A stretch of DNA of 64,000 nucleotides from Rostratula benghalensis (taxonomy: Eukaryota > Chordata > Aves > Charadriiformes > Rostratulidae), in contig VXAI01000138.1 of assembly GCA_013399305.1 (NCBI GenBank), forward strand, positions 744,001 through 808,000, given 5' to 3'. Positions 51,987 through 63,715 of the stretch are shown here, in pieces (position 1 is the stretch's first letter; each line of letters begins with the position of its first letter). The notes below the pieces were generated by a model. It did not search any database. It saw only the letters and a program-made list of their open reading frames with translations, and had not been told where the DNA came from. The position numbers and the translations under genes were made by a program.

Positions 51987-54900
51987 TCCAAACCAGGGGA
52001 GTCAAGTCTCTGGGCTGCAATTGCTGTGATTTCAGTATGGTTGTGAAATGGTTCACTCTGCAGAGATGGGACCCCACGGTGGCGGGGAACCTGGCCAGAG
52101 CTGTGCAAATTGTACTTGTAGGGTTTGATGATGTAGGAGTTAGTTGTACTCTGAGATTTCTGTTATTTTAAATGAAATTTGACACTTGTAATGTTTTCTA
52201 GTCTATACCTGTTACAGTCACTCCACGTGAAGCTGAAATGCCCAGGAAATTCCAAGTTCAGGTCACTGTGCAAGTGATGACTTCTGCACAGCAGTGCTGT
52301 TGTAATACTGGTTTTGTAACGGGGCCTTTTCCAAGAACCTGCAGACAGTGTCCTACCAATGGATGCTTCAGTTTTCAACAATTTCTGCTGGTGTTTGGTA
52401 CCGGTAACGTGCCCTGCGGAGCGCCTCAGAGCTTCCTTTGGCATCGAGCTTTGTGCTGCTGGATTAATGAACCAGCAAGTACCGCCCTAGGAAGCTGTCC
52501 AGTTGGATGTACTCATTGGGTGTATTTTCACACTGCCTCTGTTGGAATATCTTTAATTCACAGTATCTGGCTCTGTGGTCAGCCCTCGCACAGATGATGT
52601 GGTGCTGTTCAGCCCTGGCAAAGGAATAGGTGGAGGGGAAGCCTATGACACCTTCCGAGGTTAGAGGTGCTCCAGGAGGAACTCCACCTAAAGTGCTGAG
52701 GTTCCCCATGGCAGCCAGGTTGCTGCTGCTCCTGCTGTCCTGTCATCCTGCTGCAGGCTGCTCTCTGGAGCTGTGTCTCTTCTCTGCCAACTCCACATTT
52801 CAGTAACTACCAGGGTCCATCTTTGTCCCTAAGACCTTCTGGGAACCAGACCATCTCTGCAGCCATTCTGCAGGTTCCTGCTTAGGCTTCTTCACCCAGT
52901 GGAGTCCTTGATCCGAGTGACACCCTTCACTTCATTAACCTGAGCACTAATGGCCCTTGTACAGAGAGCTTCCTGTTGTGAGCATCCGGATGAACTCTCT
53001 TCGGGCTCGTGGCAGCGATACCCTGGTTATTTACATGGGGGCAAACAGGTCAGCCATGAAATGTGGACATGTATTCTGCCTGAGTACAATGATATCATTA
53101 AATTGCCATCTAATTATAAGGGAGATGTATGTTTTTCTCCTTGCTGAAAGCATTCAGCATCTCCACCAGTTGTAAATGTGCCATTTTTTATAGACTAAAA
53201 TTTTAAATGTTTGTTTGAATCTATTACATAGATTCTTTTGTTTAGGCCTTAGCTATGAATATCTGAAGAGCTTCTACTTCTTACCAAGAGGAGTTGGCTA
53301 TTCCCTGAGCCTCTGAATTTTTTTCATTATAATCTGAAAACTGTTGTCTGTGATATTGTATCTCTTTTCCAGAGCAGTAATATTTTTGTTGGGTCTGTGT
53401 ACGTTTACTGACACTGTGTTAGTGATTCACCAGCTAATGTTATTAAAAATGAGCATACTGCTTTGACTTTATTGCAGAAATTCTGCCAAAAGCCTAGAAG
53501 ACCAAGAAAAAAATAATTGTATTTCAAAAAGAGAAAAGATGTGTATAGCAAAGTGGATGTTAGCACTAGAAGTGCAGATTATTTAATCTGTCTTTATAGT
53601 GCTTTTACAGCAGCTCTTGCAATACCATTGTGCTCACAGATGAGGGGCAAAACCCAGTTTCCTTTGTAGTGTGTTCCCTTTTGCACTGTTCCTTCTTATT
53701 CCTCCAAAGAAGAGCGAAGAAAGCTGATAGTGGACCAGGAACATGGTCACAGGAATTGCATCATCCCTCAGGGGAGCCATTTGGAGGAGTCTTCAATCAA
53801 CAGAGCCAAACATGAAGAAAAATATGGTAGAATAATCTCAGGGATATTTCACTCAAATGAGACCAAACAGAATTTATGGCTCCCTCCCTCCTGGAGGTAT
53901 TTCAAAGCAACAGTCTCAGTTATTCACAGAGTTACTCTGCTTCTGCCTCCTTAAAAAAACATCAACAAAAAACCCCCAAACCAACTCAGAAAAAAAAATA
54001 AAACAGAAAACAACAGGCAAGACTTCTGCCCTTCAGTTGGTTTTATAGCTCTGGTTCCAGCACTAACCAAGAGGAGTTGGTGTAACTGTCACTGGGGGAA
54101 AATATATGCACCTTTGAGCGTGAGGCTTACTCATTAACATCTTCATTAATGTTTGGGGAGGAGATCACGCACCTCGTTATTTGCATTCACAAATAACACC
54201 ATAGGGTTAAAAACTAAAATGACTGATGTAAGACTGTAAGGAAATGAGAAGCATACAAGAAACAGCATAATTGAGCTAAATGATGAATCATTACAAAATA
54301 TGGAATTAAGAAGATAGCTCTCCACAGGGCAAGGACTGATATAATTAAAATTAGAGCTCTGTCCATGGCCTGTCTTTGGGCACGCACCCATTCACTCCTG
54401 TTGAAGCAATTACAGCCCATCAGTTGTGTGAGAACTTTGGTTGGAGTTTTTGGTTGCTGTTTTTCTTGTTTGGTTTTTTACCAATTGCTAATAATCTAAG
54501 GTATCTGTCTAAGAAGTATTCCCAGGTGGGTGTTGTTTTTTCTGTCTGTCTCCTGTTTCTTTTTCAAGCCTGTGTCCAAACACCGTTTCTGGTTCTGCTG
54601 CACCAAGGGCACTCCCTGCATTTTCTCAGTTCTGTAGCTCCCAGGGTGTAGCTGTTGGTGAATATTCGTGAGATCAAGACTCACAAGATGATGAAGGTGG
54701 GGGATAAGCTGAGTGGTGGATGGTTGTTCACAGCCCAAGAGTTGGGTGTAGTTGCTGGAAAGGGGGGCAGGTTTCTGCAGCCTCCAGGAGCCACAACTCC
54801 TGTTCTCTGGTGGGGACACGGGGCTCGGAGGCCCAGGAGCCTGACTCTGGGGGATGTACCTGGTGTTTTTACTTCAGCTGGTGTTTCGGTCTTAACTTTC

Positions 54901-57403
54901 CTGGTTATGAAGTGCAGGAGCCTTTTCCAGTGGCAGAATGACTGTTCTCATTATTTTTTTCAGTGGTTTCCTGAGCTTTTCTTCATTGTCCAAACAGACC
55001 ATAACACACACACTCCTACCTTGTACTACACAATTGCTCATTATTTTAACTTTATTACATTTTTTTTTTAAGCCTGATTGAATCACTACCTCACAATACT
55101 CTGTGTGTTGGAGAAGGCTGGTTGTGTGTAGGTACAGTTTTCTCTAATTTACCAGTTTTCCCTATCTTTCCATCCCAGGGAACACTGGGACATTGGGAAA
55201 AGCACTGGCTGCTCTCCAGTACAGTAGCTGGTTGTAATGGGAGATTACTTTGGGGTTGTTTTTTTTTTCAACAACATGGCCAAGTCATTCTTCAAGTCTC
55301 AGAATTTCTGAGTGAATGCCATCTGGTCGGGTGCCCAGAGGACAGACCCCGCGCCCGGTGCCATCGCTGGGGCTCCTTCAGGGGGAGTTTGTCCACATAG
55401 AGGGGAACTGCTGCCTCTGACCCGGAGTTAGGAAACACCCTGTGGAAATTCCTCCTGCATCCCCTGCACTCCGTGTTCTTACTGTTTTGGCAAGCTTCTG
55501 GGGTAGTGCATCCTCTACACAGACTTTCTCGGGTCCCCCAAACCTGAGAGTTGGCACAAGCCGAGACAAAAGCTGTGCCATGGAACGTCCCATGGTCCAG
55601 CACATCCTCCTTAGGGTAGTATTTGGATATTTCATGTTTTCACTATAGCTTTTTTTTTTTTTAGGGGAAAAAAATAGACCAAACTAATATAAAACATCTT
55701 TATTGCACATTTCAATTCTGGCACAATTGGAAGACACTGTTTACACTAATTTGCTCTTTCTTCACATCTTTATAATAGAGAAAAGGAGAAAAGCTGCAGG
55801 TGGCTTTTCTTTTTTTTTTCTTTCCCTTTTGGAGGGGAAGGCGTGTTTGGGAAATAGGGAAGAGGTAAAACGATGTTATTAGTCTTTCAGAGTCTTTAAT
55901 GTGCAGAAACAAAAGTGTTCCAAAACAACTTGCTTACAGCTGCAGAACATGTCATGGAGTGAAGCCCACCTTCGTTAAATGGGTGAGAAAGAATTCTAAT
56001 TGTTTTGAAGTTCTTATGATCACCCTGCATATGCTTCATTGTAATGTGATCCTAAAGTGCCTCAATTATGATTTGTGTATTTTGGTGCCAGAAGGTTTTT
56101 TTCTTATGCTAAATTATTAAGTTCTGTCAGCTGCTGGGCTGTCATATAGAGATACAGTAAATCACATTATATTTTGTCATGGATTACACAGAGCAATAAA
56201 TTTGGGAACAGAGATCAAAGTAGTTTCACAATCACATCTGAGTGTAGGAGGGGTGTTTAACTTGTAGAAAATCTGATTTAGGTGAAACTGTTGCAGTTCT
56301 TCTGTGAATTTGAAATGAATTTGGGTGTTTGCTTAGAAATGAATAAGGTGCAGATCCCCAAAAGAGTTCTCCTGTGTTTAGTTCAGAGGAGTTAATTCTG
56401 ACCTGCAGCTGCAGGACTGAGGATGGATAAATAATTAAACATTGGGACTGTTAAGACTCTCGCAATGTCTTATTTATATTTTTAATTGCTTTCATGATTG
56501 AGCAATATCTTCCATTCTCTTTTTAATTGGGACTTTACTGGACTTGCACAGAGTTAGTCATCAGCACAGTAATGCTTTCTGGCTCTGGGAAGTTGTCCTT
56601 CTTTTTGGGAAACTTGGTTGTATTTAAACCTACAAAAAGTAACAGCGAAATCTTGCTAAGGAGCCCCGATCGCCGCAGATCAGAGGTTTGGTGGGGGATT
56701 TTGTTGTGTTCTCAGCGTTTGTCTTTCCAGCTGTAGAAGCTTAACTTTTGTTGGGCTCTCATCTAATGCTGTAACATAGTGATACCCGGTTACCTTAGTG
56801 AAACCGACTCTCTCCTTTTGTTTCCAGATTTCCTTCTACTTCATTAAAGAGGTTCTTTCTCAAAATCATACATGCATAGGATTTTTGCTGGTCATTATCC
56901 TCCTAACGCTTGCTATTGCCACAAAATTCCACTTAGAACACTGGCTGGTCTGTTAGGCCAAGTCCTGCAGTGGGTGTTACCTGGGGTGCCTGGGTCAGGG
57001 CGGAGAAGTCGGGAGGAGGGAAGCTGGGAGATGTTCAGAAGCTCAGGAAATCTGCTCGGGTGAAGCGAGTGACCGTGTCCGAGCGTGAGGATGCAGTAAC
57101 TCTGGCAGCAGTTTTGGAGGAGTTGAGTGTCTGTGTTTAACTTCTCTACATGATTCCAGAACGATTAGAAATGCACTGTTAGTTTAAGTGAAAGGGCTGG
57201 AAATCAGGGTTTCCCAAGGCAGAAATTGCAGAAGCAGTTTTTCATGAACCCCCATTAAGCTCTGAATTGCAATGCACCACAGAAAGGCAATTCTCCATAC
57301 AGGTACAGAGTCAAATTCATCTCTATTCATTCTGCATTTTTTCCCTATGAAAAATACTTAGCACATGACTAAGAGGGTTTTTTTCTCCTAAAGATGTATG
57401 TTT

Positions 57404-57430
57404 AAAGAAGAAGAAGAAGAAAAAAAAAGA
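57404..57430. repeat. (AAG)n/poly-A purine microsatellite
   Basis: Five AAG units run into an A-rich stretch ending AAAAGA. It is an all-purine tract on the + strand. Confidence 0.8.
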
Positions 57431-58539
57431 TTTATAGTCCTAGAAAAGCGGAATGTAAAATACAATATTAATAGGATTTGTGGGTATGACAGATTGGGAT
57501 TTCTATCATTCATTTTCAAACCCCTTGAAGTCATTTGGTACTTGACTAATTATTCTGTTAACATCATTTTGGATATTGAACTATTTTTAATGGTCTATTG
57601 GGTGGCTCAAATTACATATTAGAGCTGGGATGCTATTCTCACTCTTACACAGATTTGCCTTTCCCTTTGTTATCTGCTTGGTGGGGAGGGCAGCAGAAGG
57701 AGCAAGAACATCGGTGCGGGACGAGGTGTGAGAGGCACTTAAGGAAAATATGTCTCAGGCTTTGGGGTCAAAATGAAATTTTTATGTACAATCAGGTGGA
57801 CTTGAAGGTGATCTGCTAATCTCTGAAGTTTCAACAGATATTGTACAGAGTGTTTTAACATCCTTAATAACAAAAATTGCTACAGTTTGCCATTCTGAAG
57901 GTCATTTTCTTTTGACATCTGTCAAATTACACAATCTTGAATTTTGGTACAAAGCATAATGCTGTCAAACTTAAGCAGAAATATTCCAGAATGTGGTGTG
58001 TTGTTTTTTAAGGTAAATGGGCCCCATTTACATTAGTTCTTTGATGTTAAATTCTTTGCTGCACATCAGAGAACAGTTGCTTCTTCCCTGGAGCAAGTTT
58101 TCTTTCTTCTTCTTCCCCCGCCCTTTGATTTTTCTTTTTCCCTTTTTTTTTTTTCTTATTTTGCTTACACTTTTATCTAACTAATTATGGAGAATCAGCT
58201 TATGTACGGCCATCATTTAGCTAGTTGCAGGCATTTTGAAAAATGGCTATTTTATAGCTTGTGCCCTAAACACATTTCTTAAATCTGCTTTTCTGTTAGA
58301 GAATATGAGTGTGGGTATAACCCCCTGTTTATGAGAGTTACACTTGTGGGAGTTTTGGTTTTGTTTATGTTTGGGGGAGACTGAAATCAGTCATGGTCGT
58401 ATGTAGGTGAGTAGGATTTCTCTGGGCACCTTCGACTCTTACAGGTCTATCTGGGTTTGGGTTGCAGGAGTTAGTTTTCCTATTAATTTTGTAGCATAAT
58501 TGAAATCTGACTTTCTATCTAGAATTCACCAAATGTAGT

Positions 58540-58765
58540 ATCATAGAATCATTTGGGTTGGAAAAGACCTTTAAGATCATCGAGTCCAACAAAAGCCAAA
58601 CCCTGCCAAGTCCACCCCTAGCCCCTGTCCCTGTGCACGGATGTGTACTGTCCCAGGGTTCTTACCAGCCGTGGTTTTGAAGACCATGTGAGATGTCCTA
58701 AGCACCTTCAGGGGTGTTGGTGGAGGATGAAGGTGTCCCCGTGCTGCGGGCAGAGCTGCCACCCT
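58540..58765 (-). mobile_element. CR1 LINE 3' fragment
   Basis: The + strand reads ATCATAGAATCATTTGGGTT, then GGAAAAGACCTTTAAGATCA, then CGAGTCCAAC, the reverse complement of the avian CR1 3' end. It continues through CTGCCAAGTCCACCCCTAG and CCCTGTCCCTGTGCACGGAT, also CR1-like. The first 110 bp are very close to the family end and look younger than the CR1 at 28966. Beyond about 58650 the match is weak (CAGGGGTGTTGGTGG may be the next CR1 stretch), so the far end is approximate. The element is heavily 5'-truncated and non-coding. Confidence 0.85.
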
Positions 58766-61259
58766 CACTGGCCATGGCCACCCCGGTGAGCAGCCCCCGG
58801 GCTGCTGGTGCCAGCGGCCCCTCCAGTGGGACTAGAGCTACCAGTGCCCTCTAACGCATCGTCTGCCTGGGAAATAGCACAGGAGAAGTTGTCCTTGGGG
58901 TGGGACACAGCATGCTGTCGTGCTCTGCTCCCGTCGGAGAGCCTTTGCTCTTTCACTCTTAGCAATGCCTTTCTGTTTTGTGAAAGGAAAATCCTGCAGA
59001 GCAGCCCGTGTCAGTTCGGAGGCCACATCTGGCTGCTGAGTCCCCTTCTAATTTTTACGTGAAATGGTTTGTTGAAGTCGGGGCAGTTTTGCTCAGCAAC
59101 CACAATAGGATGCTTTAAGGCTTGTTACAGAATTATAGTTGGGTTTTAAAACCAATTAACTGTAACAAGGACATAATCTTTATAATGCAAAAGTCCTCAC
59201 TCTGTAATATAAAATAACTGCCTGTAAAATTGTCATAATCAGATAATTTTAGCTAAAATAGGTATTAACTGTGGGAAACCAAACAGAAGTTAATTTCTGA
59301 ATCAGTGGGATTCCTCTATGGCTTATCCAATTTAAACCTTTTTATTATAAAAATGGATATTACAATTGATATTTCAGACAAATTTTTGCCAAGCATGAAT
59401 TTCACCAGCTTCCTCTGGCACACGGGAAGCTGGTTGAAGACCATTAGCTGTGTTTGCAGTGCTGCCCATCGCTACTGAAGAGTTAGACTTTAATGAGTGC
59501 TGGCTGAGCCTCCAAACGTTCACCTTCCAGTTGGATTCTTATCCATTATTTCTGAAATAGCAGGTACCCTGAAAGCGGGGAAATGCCCTTAAAATAACAC
59601 AGAAGCAGCTTGTGCTGGGAACAGAGCAGGAGCCCAGCAGCCCCTGGTAAAGGAGGAGCCCAGGAAACTGCTGCTTGTGCACACCAGGCCATTGGGACCT
59701 TCTCATTGTCAGAATAAGGCTCATCTGAACGCTCCTATGCTCACTGTACACAGCTCTGTGGATTTACCCTGCTGTAAGTCACTCCTTTGATTAAAAAAAA
59801 AAGCTAAAAGGATGGTTTTGATGTGTGGCAGTGCTACCTGTGCCTCCCCCCAGCTGCAAAGCGGCAGCCTGTAGTCAACAGGTATTAAATTAGTTTTCTC
59901 ACAGGTTTTAGAATGGGAAAAGAAGATGGAAAAGAGCATTCAATGCATCACCGTGGGTTAGACCTGCTCAGCCCACCGGCTCTCGGAGCTCCCTGCGCGG
60001 CTCCTGACGATGCTGGACCCCAACGCAGAAAGGCCGAGGTCAGCACCTGCCCATAACTTTTGGGGCCACAGGGTCGAGGTAGCCAGTTTCAGACAGCCAA
60101 GGGCCCCTCTAAAGGTGGGTTTGCTTCCTCCAGTGGAAGCTTTGGTAGCTCCACGCTTCTGAGGCTCAGCCCCCTCACATAAGGATGTCTGGGGCTGCAG
60201 GTAAATGCAAGAATTTGTGGTTTGTTGATGACTGGGAGACAACTTGTAAATATTTTGCTAATTGGAATTTGTTAACGCCATTTTTAAATGTTGTAATTGC
60301 CTTTAAATAACCTGGTGGGCTATTCTTTCTTTGCCTTCAGTTAGGGCTAAACCACTGAAATTCAGCCTGTCTTCCTTTCCAATTGCCTGTCGTGGCTATC
60401 GGAGGTCACCCTGCCTCTACTCAGTGTGAACAAACAAGTTTTAATTTGTTATGAAAGTTGTGAGTGGCTTTTTTATTATTCATTGGGATTTATTCTATGG
60501 GTTCAGTGGGTTATAAAGCTGCTTCTGTGAGAGATGAAGGGGTTTACCCCAGGCGAGTTGTGTGAGAGCAGCTGTAACGTGATCTTCTGTGCCGAGCCTT
60601 GCTGCCAGGTAGCTCGCCCTTTCTGGGAGCAGCAGTGATTTATGCTATCACTACAATTTGGTTTTCACTTTTTTCCCCCTAAAGATAAACTGGCAGTTCC
60701 AGTCACGTTACGATATGCAGTGGTGGTAAAACATAACCTGAAACTAGAGAGCAGTGGGGTGGGAAGAGCCTTAAGGTGGGTCAGCTGCGCAGCGAGGAAC
60801 CTGTCCTGCAGCCCCACGGGACGCCCTCACGGGGTTCGTGGCACGCTTCATAAAGGCAGAGGTGGAACTGAATTTGTCTGGTGCTCCAGGATTCTTGTAC
60901 ATGCTGTTTGAAACCAGTCTGTAGTGCCCTTATCTCTACTTACAACAACCAGCCAACCACAGCGTGTTACCAATTTTTGAGAATTGGCTTTGATTGACTT
61001 TTTAGTAGATTTCTTAGTACCAGCAACAGATTAAATATGTTGAGACCTCCATATGTTTCATAATCATGGAATTTGAAGGGACTCAAGATCTTAAATTGCA
61101 GCATCATGTAAACTGGAAGATTATTTTTAACCGTCTGTAACAGATTTACCTTAAGCTGCTCCGCAGAGGCCAGGCCGTGGGTCCAGCCCTGGTGAGCCAG
61201 GTGGGGATGGGCAATCCCTGTCTGCCACTTTAAGCCTCTACTTTTACAGCCCATAAAAT

Positions 61260-62310
61260 CAGTAAGAGTCTCTGCCCGGGTGAAGTGCAGCCAGAGCTGG
61301 TGTTGCTGGGGCTGAGCGGGGCTCGGAGGCGTCCGTGGTCCCCCAGACCGAGGGACCGAGGAGCCGGGCCCCGTGCGCTGGGTGCTCTGCCGTAAAACTC
61401 AGGCCGACAGATCAAAGATTTGAACACGAGGGCAGGCAGATTTTGAAAACTTAATCAGCTTAAATTTGTTTCAGAACCCAGCCTTGTAAGATTCTGTCCC
61501 CCCTAAGAAAATATTTTTCTTAGACCCCTGTCCTTGAGTCTTAGAGCCGAGAGCAGGAGCGCGCAGTTCGTGTGAGGACAGCGCTTTGAGAACGGTCAAT
61601 AGAATAACGTGACACTTGGCAAGAAAAATACACATCAGAATTGTGTCCTGAAGTGAAATTGAAATTCTTTTTGAATTATTGTTACTATTGAATGGTATAT
61701 GAAATGAAATTATTTGAGGAAAAAACCTACTATTTGAGGAAAAGAGCTACTTTTCCCCAGAATTATAGAAATATTTGCTTGTTGGATTCCACTGTGACAA
61801 AGCAGCCTTGTTTTCAGTTTTTTTAATTCTTTCTCTCCAAATTGTGAAAAAAATGGAAGGAGAAGAAAGGAGCTGTATGTCCAAGAGCTCCCGGTTGGTT
61901 CAGCTGCACGTGGGGGTCGACGTGTGGTGCAGTTGTCCCCATTAAATAGGAAGGGACGTGCAATGGGATGAAAGGTGGTTGCAGACACCAAGCTGAGACC
62001 ACCATCGTGTCCCCCGTGTCCCCCCGGGGACCTTTCTTCCCCCCGCCCTGATAAACTCCCCAGTGCCTGTCGCCTCCCTCCCCCTGCCGCGCACTCTCTC
62101 TCTCTCCCCCTTTTTTTCAATCCGCAGAAGTCTTTATGTTTTTCTAATAATTGGCAGCAGAGGTACGATTTCTCCCCTCTTTTAAGTGGTGAATAGTTGG
62201 CCCGAGATCAAAGGCAGGCCCTCGAGCCCTCGCGGTTTTTTGGCTGCCACAAAAGGGCGTTGGAGCTGGCACGGGTCCCGGCCGCTCCGCGATAGGCATG
62301 TGGATGAGGT
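61260..62310. promoter_or_regulatory. CpG-rich DNA before exon e with two TCF/LEF-type words (candidate)
   Basis: Two CpG clusters flank an AT-rich middle: about 12 CpG in 61265-61410, and a second run from 61910 to 62305 with CCGCGC, CTCGCGG and CCGCTCCGCG. AGATCAAAG occurs at 61409-61417 and again at 62205-62213, the second followed by G to give AGATCAAAGG, the full TCF/LEF consensus. A CTCTCTCTCTCTCCCCC tract lies at about 62094-62118. The block ends about 80 bp before exon e. Regulatory function is inference. Confidence 0.35.
61711..61750. repeat. 20-bp tandem doublet
   Basis: TATTTGAGGAAAAAACCTAC is followed directly by TATTTGAGGAAAAGAGCTAC, matching at 18 of 20 positions. It is a small local duplication without other associated structure. 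Confidence 0.85.
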
Positions 62311-62392
62311 GCCAAGCAGAGGGCTCGGTGGCAAAATGTCTGTACACGTTCTTCCTCTGAGCTAATCTGGTTGCCTTTTGTGTGTGTTTCAG

Positions 62393-62455
62393 GCAAACAA
62401 CCGGCTGAAGCAGGCGGAGAAGGAGTACAGTCAGAAGCTGGCCAAGTCCTCACAG
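62393..62455 (+). CDS. CEP112: CEP112 internal exon e (21 codons)
   Basis: This 63-bp microexon-sized exon is symmetric (phase 0 at both ends). Acceptor is TGTGTGTTTCAG, donor CAG|GTAGGC. It encodes ANNRLKQAEKEYSQKLAKSS plus a final Gln, continuing exon d (KALEK then ANNRLKQ). The EKEY-QKLAKSSQ phrase is one I associate specifically with the C-terminal coiled coil of CEP112, which supports the gene assignment. The next expected exon was not found in the remaining 1.5 kb. The frame runs open past the donor to 62758, about 100 extra codons if the intron were retained. Confidence 0.92.
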
Positions 62456-63222
62456 GTAGGCAGCCAGAAGGCAGGGTCCTCAGGTGAATGCGTCTGGCTG
62501 GGAAACCTGCTGAAAAGTGGAGTTACTCTGTGGTGGGGGTCTCCATGGGCAAGAGGAGCCATAACCATTTCCCAGATCAAACATCCGGTGTCTGTCTGGC
62601 AGATTTTAACCTTTCCGATAGCACAGGGCTGGCTGGAAGAAATGGCTGGGTGGTTTCTGTCTTCTAAATTTCTTCTCCTGAGGACCCAAGAGGCCCGAGT
62701 CCTCCATCAGCCGGTGGAAGGGAAGGTGAGGTGCCCCATCAACGAGTGCATCTCATAAAATCAGCAGTTGCACCACGGGGACTTGTGTGTGGTGTCACCT
62801 GGAGGTGTTTGCTGGCAGAGCCCTTGGCAGGGTCCCCGCCATGCCCCCTGGACTTTGTGGGAGCTCCAGCCAGCTCAGCCCTTCTGCCCAAAATCACACT
62901 TTGAAGCGTTTCAGTGTCCAGAAAGCAAACTGGTTCTGACCTGAGTTTTTGTTCTCCAGCGTAGTCTTTTGACCGTGGAGGATGAAAATGTGGGTTGAAT
63001 TTACATATAGCTTCAAAATGATAGGAGAAGATGAGTTTAAAATATTTCGACTTTCGGTTTGATTGACAGGTAGTACTGGAGTGTGAAAAATGATGGAGAT
63101 GCAACCAGAAGTTAAGCTTTTAATAATAAGAAAATTGCCACGAGGATTTATGTGGAGGTGTCATTCCTCTCATTCCTCCCAGCCACAGCAGAATGCCTGC
63201 GCTCAGCAACAGAAGTAATAGC

Positions 63223-63276
63223 CTCTTTAAATACTCTTTAAATACTCTTAATTAATACTTCTAATACTCTTTAAAA
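63223..63276. repeat. 11-bp AT-rich tandem repeat
   Basis: CTCTTTAAATA occurs twice in perfect tandem (63223-63233, 63234-63244), followed by degenerate copies (CTCTTAATTAATA, CTTCTAATA, CTCTTTAAAAT). It is a small decayed microsatellite-like array. Confidence 0.8.
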
Positions 63277-63611
63277 TCAGTAAAAAAGCTACAAAGAATG
63301 GGTTTAGAAGCCTCAAACTAGGCAGAGGTGATCAGTGAGAGAATAACAAGAAACTGCAAACTTTACTGGTTTACAAACACTTCAAAATACTCTAAAAGTT
63401 CTGATTTCAGCTACTTTTGAGTCTCATTCTCTGTAAAACGTGTCCAAAATTGTGGCTTTAGCTGTTTTCAGTGAAATTTATTGGAGTATCACGTTTTTTT
63501 CACACCACATTTTTTGAGACAGCATTTATCAGAATCATTGTTAAATGCAATTTTACGTTGTATTTATAAAACCTAATGTGTCCTTTCTGCACATTTATTT
63601 GCCAACAGTTG

Positions 63612-63715
63612 AGTTTGTGGGGTCTCCATCCATGGAGGTACTCGAAGCCCAACTGGACAGGGTCCTGGGTGACCCTGCTTTGAGCTGGTCCCTTCCACCC
63701 TCACCAATCCCAATT
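63612..63715 (+). mobile_element. CR1 LINE 3' region fragment
   Basis: GGGGTCTCCATCCATGGAGG, then TACTCGAAGCCCAACTGGAC, then GGGTCCTGGGTGACCCTGCT and GGTCCCTTCCACCCTC follow the order of the CR1 segment just before the 3' end, in sense orientation. The usual GCAGGGGGGTTGGA and GATGATCT stretch between CCCTGCTTTGAGC and TGGTCCCTTCC is deleted, and the terminal octamers are not recognisable. It is an old, truncated, non-coding copy. Confidence 0.7.

Larger units (their letters stand above)
48032..62392 (+). other. CEP112: CEP112 intron between exons d and e (14.4 kb)
   Basis: This is a phase 0 intron of 14361 bp, with donor GTAGGA and acceptor TTGTGTGTGTTTCAG. It contains A18 at 51969-51986, an (AAG)n at 57404-57430, a pyrimidine tract near 58098-58155 and a CR1 at 58540-58765. 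Further on are CpG-rich DNA at 61260-61430 and 61900-62310, and a 20-bp doublet at 61711-61750. The minus-strand frame at 50050-50865 (271 codons) is the longest open frame in the window and is discussed as a finding; I do not call it a gene. The remainder is unique AT-rich intronic sequence. Confidence 0.85.

Noticed and set aside
61058..61105. Possible CR1 3' end (ATCATGGAATTTGAAGGGAC)
   Set aside because: The first 30 bases are weakly CR1-like, but the following sequence does not continue as CR1; too short to call.
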